Assembly (NCBI GenBank): GCA_910578145.1
Contig: CAJTPJ010000009.1
Coordinates: 1-37,807 of the forward strand
Length of the DNA: 37,807 nt
Origin: an uncultured Christensenella sp.
GTDB lineage: Bacteria > Bacillota > Clostridia > Christensenellales > Borkfalkiaceae
Direction of reading: 5' to 3'
This document shows, piece after piece, positions 8,324 to 15,777 of the stretch. Position 1 is the stretch's first letter. Every line of letters starts with the position of its first letter. A program made the position numbers and the translations under genes. The notes under the pieces were generated by a model. That model had not been told where the DNA came from. It searched no databases and worked only from the letters and a program-made list of their open reading frames with translations.

Positions 8324-9805
8324 TTATTTATCGTCGTCGCCAAGCGGAATAATTTTTCTCGCTTCGGTTTTTTCGTCCGTTTTTAATTCCTCGGTTTCCC
8401 CGCCGAAACCCTGTAAAAGCGCGGCAAGCTCGGGGTCTAACCCGTCCTCGGTAAGTTTTACCTGCTCTTCCTCGTAAATTTCCTCGTCTTCGAGAATTGA
8501 ATTGGTAATTTCCTCCTCGTCGTTTAAAATATCCACGCCCTCGTCGTAAGCCTGACGAAGCGCGTCAACGCGAACACGGATTTGAAGAATACTCTCTTTC
8601 GCCTCTTCAACGTCCGCCGCTCTGCCCGTCATAACGCCCACTAGCGCGTTGAAATCCACGTGTTTTATAACTTTGGCAAGGAAAATAAGGTCGCTTTTAT
8701 TGTCGGTAAGCGTGTCGCAGATATGTTTAACGTGCAAAGCTATTTCGCGGCGGTTTTTAATATCCTTATCCCTGCGCGCAAGGCGTCCGTTGCCCTCTAA
8801 ACTCTTTATTTCAGACTCTAACTCTTCCTGCTTTTGCCTTAACGTTGCAATATCCGCGTTTGCCTTTGCCGCGTTGCCGGAATTTTTAAACTCAATGGCA
8901 ATTTCCTTTTTTCTGGTTTCAAGCCCCGCCAACTCGCCTTTAAGTTGACTGCACCTCGTTTTGTCTGCGTTGAGTTCCTGCCGCATTTGCTCCACTTCGG
9001 CAAGCCGTGTTTGAATACGCGCGTTGAAAACGCTTAAAGTTTCAAGCCCGCCGCGGCTTTCCGCAATTATGGAAATTTCGTCGCGTACGTATGCGGGTGC
9101 TTCTTTGCATTTTTCCTTTTTAAGCGGCGCAACGGCGATTTTGCCCCAACTTTCGGCAACGGCTTTGGCGTCGTCAAGGTATTTTATGGAAAGCCCCGTG
9201 CACATAAAACGGGAAGCGTCCCTACGCCACTGCCTTAACAACCCGTTAATTTTTTCGGCGTTAGCCGCGGCGCTTTCACTGCCCACGTCCATAACGCGGA
9301 TAAGCGCCATATTCAGTTCGCCCAACTTTTTCTTGCTTTCTTCCAAATAATCTATTTGACGCTTGTCTACGGTTGAAAAAATTTCGCCCTCGCGCGAAAG
9401 CGACATAATGGTATCCGCCGCATCCACCGCCGAAGCTACGTATTCGTTTACAGAAACGCGCACGTCGGTTTTTACGGGATAAACCGTTTCGCGCACGCCC
9501 TCTATGGTTTTCAGGCGAAGCGCATCCTGTTTGGAAAGCTCGCGCGTGTCGCCGTTTTTAACTTCTGTAAGGTTGACGACTACGTCGGAAAGTTTATCTA
9601 TAGCGCCCTTCAACGTACCGTCGAAACCCGCGTTAATTCCAAGAAAACAATAACGCTCCATATCGGCAACAGCCTTTTCGGCGAGCAGTTGAGGTCCGTC
9701 GTAATATCCGTGCGTAGACAGATATGAAACGTTGAAATTTTTATTAATCGGAACGCCGTTTTTCGTAGCAACGGATATTATAGTTTCTATTTTATCGTTT
9801 ATCAT
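8324..9805 (-). CDS. Coiled-coil protein with acidic C-terminus (gene 6)
   Basis: A 493-aa cytoplasmic protein of no family I recognise. Residues 1-250 are mostly helical. About 255-340 is a classic heptad-rich coiled coil (runs such as LRQKQEELESEIKSLEG). Residues 341-369 contain RLARRDK followed by K-H-ICDTL-x-x-N (360-369), which aligns with the ARRARKKK/ICDTL segment of the 248-aa protein at 1199-1945, so the two may be paralogues. Residues 425-493 are very acidic and include LDPELAALL (456-464), a short amphipathic leucine motif that could be a docking peptide. The start overlaps the previous stop as ATGA and follows AGGTGA. Probable role: scaffold or filament-forming partner of the AAA ATPase; this is inference. 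Confidence 0.8.
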   Translation of the reverse strand: MINDKIETIISVATKNGVPINKNFNVSYLSTHGYYDGPQLLAEKAVADMERYCFLGINAGFDGTLKGAIDKLSDVVVNLTEVKNGDTRELSKQDALRLKTIEGVRETVYPVKTDVRVSVNEYVASAVDAADTIMSLSREGEIFSTVDKRQIDYLEESKKKLGELNMALIRVMDVGSESAAANAEKINGLLRQWRRDASRFMCTGLSIKYLDDAKAVAESWGKIAVAPLKKEKCKEAPAYVRDEISIIAESRGGLETLSVFNARIQTRLAEVEQMRQELNADKTRCSQLKGELAGLETRKKEIAIEFKNSGNAAKANADIATLRQKQEELESEIKSLEGNGRLARRDKDIKNRREIALHVKHICDTLTDNKSDLIFLAKVIKHVDFNALVGVMTGRAADVEEAKESILQIRVRVDALRQAYDEGVDILNDEEEITNSILEDEEIYEEEQVKLTEDGLDPELAALLQGFGGETEELKTDEKTEARKIIPLGDDDK

Positions 9806-10926
9806 TTTTCACCTCTCAATACGTTTGTTTGTACCGTTTTTATCAAGTCGCCAAGCGCGTGCGAAACGCTTTCCGCTTTTGATTTATGTATAAGTATATC
9901 GTCGGCGGTAAAAACGTAGTCTGCGCAGTCTACCCCCCGGGATATGCTTGAAATAAGCATATTTACGCGAGCAAAATCGGTAATGGAATCGCCCTTTTCA
10001 AGCGACCTTTTTACGGCGTTTAAACCCGCCGCCGACATTAAATGCTTACCGTTTGTATTAAAGAAATACAGGCAGTAATCGCGCCCCTCTTCCTCAACGA
10101 ATAAATCGCGGAAAGTTTTAATAGCGCGCGGCGCGCCGCTGGTAACGTCTATAAGGTACAGCGAAACTTTTTCGGCGATAGTAATAATTTGCTTTTTAGA
10201 GCCGCCGCGCGTTTTTACCGTAGCCGAACAAAGCTGGGTAAAATCGCCGCCCTTTAACATTAACAGCCCGAAAAGCGGGGGGCGCTCCTTAGCAAAGCAG
10301 GATTGCAAAATTTCCATAACGCGGGGAGCGCGGTCGGCAGTAACCGAAGATTTTACGAAATCGTCGCCGCCGAAATACAGCCCCGCCGCTTTTAAACGTT
10401 TAAGCTCGGAAAAGTAATCGTACTTTTCAAACTTACGCATATTTTCGGGCGCGTTTTTTAAAAGATTTAAGTACAGCTTTGCCGCGCTGCGCTTAACTTT
10501 TGCGCCACCTTCGGAATATTCCACCGTTTTTTTACTGCGGATATCCGAAATTTTGCCGTTTATTACTGCACGGTAATATTCATAAGCCTGCTTAAACGCC
10601 TCGGTTTCGTCTATGGCAAAATAGCCCGAGTCGTAGAAAAATCCCATACGAACCAACGCTTTCGGGTGACCTGAGCGCGCCGCCTCCCTGCAAAACTCAA
10701 TGGCCTTTACCAGCATTTCGTTGTAATTTATCTTTTCCGCAGCGGGTGTTTTCAAGGCGCGCAAATAACATATTTCCGCCATTTTAAACGCGTCCTCGTT
10801 TGCGTCTGTAACCACCAGCTTTAAATCGGAAAGCGCCAAAATTTCGTGACAGTAAGGGCAATACCAATCGCCGTTGTAAAGTTCGAGCGCGCGCTCGAAC
10901 TCGTTTTTACACTTTTCACACTGCAT
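9802..10926 (-). CDS. Zinc-ribbon and Sel1-like repeat protein (gene 5)
   Basis: A 374-aa cytoplasmic protein. The N-terminus is a zinc ribbon: CEKC (3-6) and CPYC (23-26). Residues about 45-150 are helical, with at least one Sel1/TPR-like repeat (KALVRMGFFYDSGYF followed by AFKQAYEYYRAV), a fold that mediates protein-protein contacts. Residues about 210-374 form an alpha/beta domain I cannot name. There is no signal peptide or membrane segment. The start codon lies 11 nt inside the end of the membrane-protein gene, with AAGGAG seven bases upstream, so translation is coupled. Likely an adaptor in the complex built by this operon; zinc ribbon is seen directly, repeat call is moderate. Confidence 0.85.
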   Translation of the reverse strand: MQCEKCKNEFERALELYNGDWYCPYCHEILALSDLKLVVTDANEDAFKMAEICYLRALKTPAAEKINYNEMLVKAIEFCREAARSGHPKALVRMGFFYDSGYFAIDETEAFKQAYEYYRAVINGKISDIRSKKTVEYSEGGAKVKRSAAKLYLNLLKNAPENMRKFEKYDYFSELKRLKAAGLYFGGDDFVKSSVTADRAPRVMEILQSCFAKERPPLFGLLMLKGGDFTQLCSATVKTRGGSKKQIITIAEKVSLYLIDVTSGAPRAIKTFRDLFVEEEGRDYCLYFFNTNGKHLMSAAGLNAVKRSLEKGDSITDFARVNMLISSISRGVDCADYVFTADDILIHKSKAESVSHALGDLIKTVQTNVLRGEK

Positions 10927-13900
10927 TGCCGTTCTCCTTAGGCAGTACCGTTAGCGTTCCGTAAACGAACTTAACTTCGTAATTGTCTTTTTTGTCGCCG
11001 CTGACTTTGCCCGTTATAATTATAAAGTTTACGTATTTTCCAGCCGCTCCGGTATAACCCTCTACGTTAAGACGGATATCCGAAACTATGACATTATCTT
11101 CACCGCTTACAATGCCGTTGGGCGGAGTATAAGTCAGCTTAGATGAAACGCTTTCAAGCGATTCGCCCTCGCTTACGGTAATATCGTTTGCCCTGTAAAC
11201 CAACGTGCGCTTTACTATCTCGTAGTCGGTGCCGTTGTTTATTATTACGTAGTTGGGATACTTTGCACCGTTGACGCTTTGTTCCGCAACGATATGATAT
11301 TTGCCCACGTTTATATTATTAGAGTAATCGTTTAACTCTAACGCGAGCTTGCCGTCCCCGCCCACGCCCTGTATATACGCTTCGGGCGCTTGCGCCTTTC
11401 CGTTGTATTCAAGTTGCAACGAACCCCATTCTACGGATACGCTGCACCGCGCAATGGAGTAAGTGCAGGACTTGGCGTACGAACTTAAAACGTAGTTGTT
11501 TACGTTGTAGCCGTTTGAAGGCAACAGCCGCGCTATAGAGCAGGTGTAACCGTTTCCGGCGTTTTTAGCGTAGCCCTCCGCGTCGGAAGCGTAAGCAACC
11601 TCCGCGTCAAGGTATACGCCTTTTCGTCCGATTATTCTAAACGAAGGGTGCTGACGGTAACCGTTGTAATACAACGCTGCGCCGTCGTTCCACTCAACGC
11701 TTACCGAATAAGGCTCGATAGTATACGTTTTAGTTGCGTTTTCGGCTATAAAATAGTTGGTGTTCGTTAAAGCGGCTTTTATTTCGTAAGTGCCCGCGTC
11801 GGTAATTCTTTCAATATCTTTTACTACGTTTATATGCTCGTTGTCAATACCCGTAGCGCTTGCGGAAACGTAGTAAGAATCGCCGCTGTAATAAATAGTT
11901 TCTTCCGCGTTTATATTCCATTCTACGGTTACGCCGTAAGGCTTTATTTTTATTTGCTTTTCCGGATTGGTAAGATAATAGTTTACCGAATCAAAGCCCG
12001 AAAGAGTAACTTTAAACTTGTGCTCGCCGGCGTTTACAAAAGTATTGCACGTAGCGTTAAGCTCATCCGCACCGTCAATTAAGCCCGAAAGCTCTACGGA
12101 AGGGTGTTGCGGCGAACGGTTATATATAAGCTCTTCCTCACCCCAAACCACTTTAAGCGGCGCCTTTTCTATAGTAATCGAATTATCCGCGTTTACAATA
12201 ACGTAGTTGTATGAATCGTAACCAATAAGGTACACCGACATAGTATTTAAGCCCGCGGCGTTAAACGAAAATACCGTATTGCTCAACTCAACTTCGTCGC
12301 GGCTTAAAATGTCGCCTTCTTTCAAATTACAATACACTTGTTTATCCGTGCCGTCAAAAACTAAATTTTCAGGCAACGTCCACTCAACTTCGACGGGGCG
12401 CGGGTCAACGTTGATATAAATATGTTTAAAATCGGTAGCGTAAAGCGAGCTTTGCGTGCTTTTTGCCGTAACTTCCAAATAATAGTCGCCGCTGTCCGAC
12501 AAAGAAACGGCGCGTTTACTGTAAACGGACGAATTACCTACTATTTGTCCGTTATAAAATTGCCAACTATATTCAAAATACGCGCCTTCAGCCTCGCTTG
12601 AAGCAAGCGCCGTTAATTCAAGGTCTTCACCGTAAATCAACCGTCCGTCTTCGTAATTGCAATTTAATTGCAACTCGGGATAATCGAAAGACCATTCGGG
12701 ATAAAGCGTAAAGTAACTTTCCTCTACGTGATAATCCAAAGCTGCCGCCAAAGATTCGCACACTATGCGTTCAAAGGGGCGCGAACCTAATTCGTAATAA
12801 AACGTTTCGGTAAAACCTATGCGGTAGAAATCAGTTAAAATTTCGTCCGCGTATTCTTTTACGGTAAGTTTGTAATTCAACCGCTCGCCGTTTACAACCG
12901 AAGGTTTGAAATCTACCGTGGTTTCGTGCAAAAGGTCGTTGCTTGCGCCGGGGTAAATTTGGTATACCCGCTCGAATTTTACGGGAAGGGCGGTTATGCT
13001 TTCGGAAACGGTTTCGCCGTTAACTTTATACCCTTTGTGTTTCATTTCCGAAAGTATGTATTTGCCGTTATTGTTATAATTCCATAACAAATGTCCGTCG
13101 TCCCTGCGGTTTGAATAACGGGCATAGCCTATATCGCTTGCATACGAAAGGTTAAACGTATCCCCTCTTTCGCCAATCCAGGTACTTAATAACGCGTGCT
13201 TTGCAATTTCGTACGATTCTTTGTCGTATGAAAAAGTTACGTAAACTTCGCCGGACGCAAGGTCGCCGGGAATAGTAGCGTTAGCCAAATCCAAAGCCAA
13301 TTCGGATATATCGTACTTTTCATACTCGTTATAAAATTTGCGTTTGAATTTATCGGTATTTTCTTTAGAGGTATAAATAATAGGCACCGAGCCGCCGTAG
13401 GGGTAATAATCGAAAAAGTCCGTAAACTCCACGTTGGGCGAGCAGTCGAGAAAAATTCTTTCCAAGCCGAATGCCGTAAAAACGTTAGAGGAAATTTTGC
13501 CTATTCTCTTTCCGTTAAATTCGGCGGGTACGTATACGGAGTCAGCCTTGCCGTCAAGCACGTCCTCAACTACGTAAGAATCGCTGTCCTCGTCGTAAAC
13601 GTAAATAAGCTGGCGTTGGGTTACGCTTTGCCCGAAGTGCCCCGGTCCAAAAAGCGTTATAACGTAAAACACAATCAAGCCCGCGTATATAACGGTAAAT
13701 AATATTATTATTGCCGTTTGCACGCCGCGCCCGCTTCTTATGCGTTTAGCCGTGTACAGATAGCAGTATATCGCGCCCAAAATAGACAGCGAATGCACCG
13801 TCAACCAAAGCGCCGCCGCAAAGTTTGAGTAAACAACTTCCCTGCCGCATATATTGAAGATAACGGTGAAAAGCAATATTAAAACGGAGATAACTATATA

Positions 13901-14137
13901 GATTACAAGGTGCTTAATAGTGTAAGCAAAACGGAAGTTTGAAAACACCGCAACCGCAAGAAAAGCGGCGTCCGCAAGCATTAACAAAAGCGGAAAAGTG
14001 AAATACGAACCGGGAATGCCTTGTACACCCAAAACCACCGTAACCGCAAAATCGGTTACGAAAGTTACGGCAAGGCATATTAAAAGAAAAATTTTAGTGC
14101 CGCCCGTCAGCGAGGACATAATATTTTTGTTTTTCAA
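10916..14137 (-). CDS. Five-helix membrane protein with extracellular MBG/Ig-like repeats (gene 4)
   Basis: A 1073-aa membrane protein. Five hydrophobic helices lie at about 15-37, 47-66, 73-96, 104-129 and 139-163; with an inside N-terminus this puts the remaining 900 residues outside. After the membrane part, VYVPAEFNGKRIGKISSNVF and the following lines resemble a short BspA-type LRR element. From about 575 to 1070 a repeated unit begins with a V-x-V-x-W strand followed by a tyrosine-rich strand and closes with G-x-Y or G-x-H, typical of MBG-type bacterial Ig-like domains. The TTG start is supported by GAGGAGG six bases upstream and a TTGA overlap with the previous stop; an ATG six codons later is too far from that site. 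It is the only membrane or surface protein in the operon, so it may sense or act at the envelope. Function unknown. Confidence 0.9.
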   Translation of the reverse strand: MKNKNIMSSLTGGTKIFLLICLAVTFVTDFAVTVVLGVQGIPGSYFTFPLLLMLADAAFLAVAVFSNFRFAYTIKHLVIYIVISVLILLFTVIFNICGREVVYSNFAAALWLTVHSLSILGAIYCYLYTAKRIRSGRGVQTAIIILFTVIYAGLIVFYVITLFGPGHFGQSVTQRQLIYVYDEDSDSYVVEDVLDGKADSVYVPAEFNGKRIGKISSNVFTAFGLERIFLDCSPNVEFTDFFDYYPYGGSVPIIYTSKENTDKFKRKFYNEYEKYDISELALDLANATIPGDLASGEVYVTFSYDKESYEIAKHALLSTWIGERGDTFNLSYASDIGYARYSNRRDDGHLLWNYNNNGKYILSEMKHKGYKVNGETVSESITALPVKFERVYQIYPGASNDLLHETTVDFKPSVVNGERLNYKLTVKEYADEILTDFYRIGFTETFYYELGSRPFERIVCESLAAALDYHVEESYFTLYPEWSFDYPELQLNCNYEDGRLIYGEDLELTALASSEAEGAYFEYSWQFYNGQIVGNSSVYSKRAVSLSDSGDYYLEVTAKSTQSSLYATDFKHIYINVDPRPVEVEWTLPENLVFDGTDKQVYCNLKEGDILSRDEVELSNTVFSFNAAGLNTMSVYLIGYDSYNYVIVNADNSITIEKAPLKVVWGEEELIYNRSPQHPSVELSGLIDGADELNATCNTFVNAGEHKFKVTLSGFDSVNYYLTNPEKQIKIKPYGVTVEWNINAEETIYYSGDSYYVSASATGIDNEHINVVKDIERITDAGTYEIKAALTNTNYFIAENATKTYTIEPYSVSVEWNDGAALYYNGYRQHPSFRIIGRKGVYLDAEVAYASDAEGYAKNAGNGYTCSIARLLPSNGYNVNNYVLSSYAKSCTYSIARCSVSVEWGSLQLEYNGKAQAPEAYIQGVGGDGKLALELNDYSNNINVGKYHIVAEQSVNGAKYPNYVIINNGTDYEIVKRTLVYRANDITVSEGESLESVSSKLTYTPPNGIVSGEDNVIVSDIRLNVEGYTGAAGKYVNFIIITGKVSGDKKDNYEVKFVYGTLTVLPKENGNAV
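10935..12430 (-). repeat. Tandem MBG-like domains within the membrane protein
   Basis: About six degenerate repeats of 75-90 codons. Unit starts are recognisable as PVEVEWTLPENLVFDG, PLKVVWGEEELIYN, GVTVEWNINAEETIYY, SVSVEWNDGAALYYNG, SVSVEWGSLQLEYNG and TLVYRANDITVSEG. Each pairs an edge strand with a tyrosine-containing strand. Such chains usually act as rigid extracellular stalks or adhesive modules. Confidence 0.75.
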
Positions 14138-15774
14138 AATCTGCCTCCTCTGTTAACTTTTACGGGTTTTTTGATAAAGCCGTATTCCTTTGCGTTTAGC
14201 TTATCGAAAACGTACCTGTCGTTGCCCAGCTCAAAAATTATAACGTTGCCATCTTCCATACAGTATTTCGGCGCGGAAAGATGATTTAATCTCGTTGATA
14301 AATCAAGCATATTGCCGTACTTACGGTACAACGCCTTAGCTTCGGGCGAGGTGTCGCGGCTGCGGCAAAATCCGCACAGCCCCGATTTAGACAAGTTTGA
14401 ACCGTCAAATTCCCTGCCGCAACACTTGCACTTTGCGGTAGCTTTATCCACCAGCGTAATACTGTCAGCAGCAAAGTGAAGCGTGGGCGTGTACTTGCCC
14501 GCTTCCGCCTTGTCTGAGAAAATATCGGTGTAAATAATTTCGGGATAGCGGCAACCAAGGCATTTGCGGGTGCCGTTTTCAAAAGTAACCGACTGCGACG
14601 CGCAAACCACCCTGTAACAGTTGCCGTTGCGCGGATTTTCGGGACAGTTTACCATAAAAAGATGGTCCGAAATTTCGCCTTGCTCCTTTATGGCTTGAAT
14701 ATCTTCGTCAATAAGCCCTAAATTTTGCGCATTGAAATCCAAAACGGTATTGCAACCCGCAGGAACTTTGTCGCCTTTGAATTTAATAACGTTACCGTCT
14801 ATAAGCAACGCATCCCCGCCGCAATTTACGCATTGCAAAGTTATATATCCGTTAAGCCCAACCACGAATTTAAGAGCCGTTCTGCCGCGGTAAGTCACGT
14901 CGTAAACCGACTTTTCCCATTCAACGTGCGAAATGCCCAAAACCTTTACGTTGGTACATTCCAAAGTTTTAACTTCGCTTGTGGCAAGCTGGGCAAGCAT
15001 ACCGTTTATAGCCGCCTTGTACTTTTCGTTAAAGGAAACGTACTGCGCGAACTTAGTGCTTTTAAACGACTTTTCAAGCCCCGTAAGCACCCTGCCCGCC
15101 AACACTACGTCCACGATGCCGTCGCCCTCGCCGTCGTCCTCGGCGGGAACCGCGCTTTCTATATATTTATCTATTTTGCCCGCCTCGCGGCTGGTTATAG
15201 GCAGAAAATCGCCGTCCGGAGTTTCGCGGAAGTAAATCTTACCCAAAAGCGGAGCGCTTTCGCCGCCGCCGTTTATTTCAAGCCGCATTGAAACCGCGTA
15301 GTAATTTTCGGGCTGGGTTTGCCTGTTTTCGGAAATTGCGTACGCGTACGCGTCGTCGAAAACTCTGTCTATAAACCCTAATTTAAACTTTTCGCGCAAC
15401 GTCGCTTCGTCCGCAAGCGCGCGTTTGTCCTTGCTTTGTTTAAATTCTATAAGCGAATACCTTTTGTGATAATCCGCCGCAACGTCCATTATAAGCTGTT
15501 TCCAATCGGAGTTGCCGCTGTCAAACGCCTCGCCGCGCAACGGTGCGAACCAGCTTGCGCCCTCGCCCGTAAACGTCAGCGCGCGCGCCTCCCCGTCGCC
15601 GCCGTTTACGCCGTGTTCGCTTTCGCTGTACTCGAAAGTATGCGCAAGCGTTTCTATAACCTTGCCGCGCGCCTTTTTAATATGTACTTCCGTGGAAAGA
15701 AACCCGCCCTCGAAAAGGGCGCAAATGCTTTCAAATTCCCTTTCGTATTCACGACCTATTATAATTTTAGACAT
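14134..15774 (-). CDS. Multi-zinc-ribbon protein of unknown function (gene 3)
   Basis: A 546-aa cytoplasmic protein I do not recognise. Residues 1-300 are mixed alpha/beta without familiar motifs. The C-terminal half is rich in paired cysteines: CVNC (315-318), single C377, C386 and C391, CLGC (405-408), CKCC (449-452) and CGFC (467-470), consistent with two or three zinc ribbons. The last 45 residues form a small beta domain ending in a basic tail. It starts 3 nt after the SNF2 helicase stop, with AGGGA upstream, and its stop overlaps the next start as TTGA. Zinc ribbons next to a helicase that also carries Cys clusters suggest a nucleic-acid- or protein-binding accessory subunit. That role is inference. 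Confidence 0.85.
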   Translation of the reverse strand: MSKIIIGREYEREFESICALFEGGFLSTEVHIKKARGKVIETLAHTFEYSESEHGVNGGDGEARALTFTGEGASWFAPLRGEAFDSGNSDWKQLIMDVAADYHKRYSLIEFKQSKDKRALADEATLREKFKLGFIDRVFDDAYAYAISENRQTQPENYYAVSMRLEINGGGESAPLLGKIYFRETPDGDFLPITSREAGKIDKYIESAVPAEDDGEGDGIVDVVLAGRVLTGLEKSFKSTKFAQYVSFNEKYKAAINGMLAQLATSEVKTLECTNVKVLGISHVEWEKSVYDVTYRGRTALKFVVGLNGYITLQCVNCGGDALLIDGNVIKFKGDKVPAGCNTVLDFNAQNLGLIDEDIQAIKEQGEISDHLFMVNCPENPRNGNCYRVVCASQSVTFENGTRKCLGCRYPEIIYTDIFSDKAEAGKYTPTLHFAADSITLVDKATAKCKCCGREFDGSNLSKSGLCGFCRSRDTSPEAKALYRKYGNMLDLSTRLNHLSAPKYCMEDGNVIIFELGNDRYVFDKLNAKEYGFIKKPVKVNRGGRF

Positions 15775-15777
15775 AAC

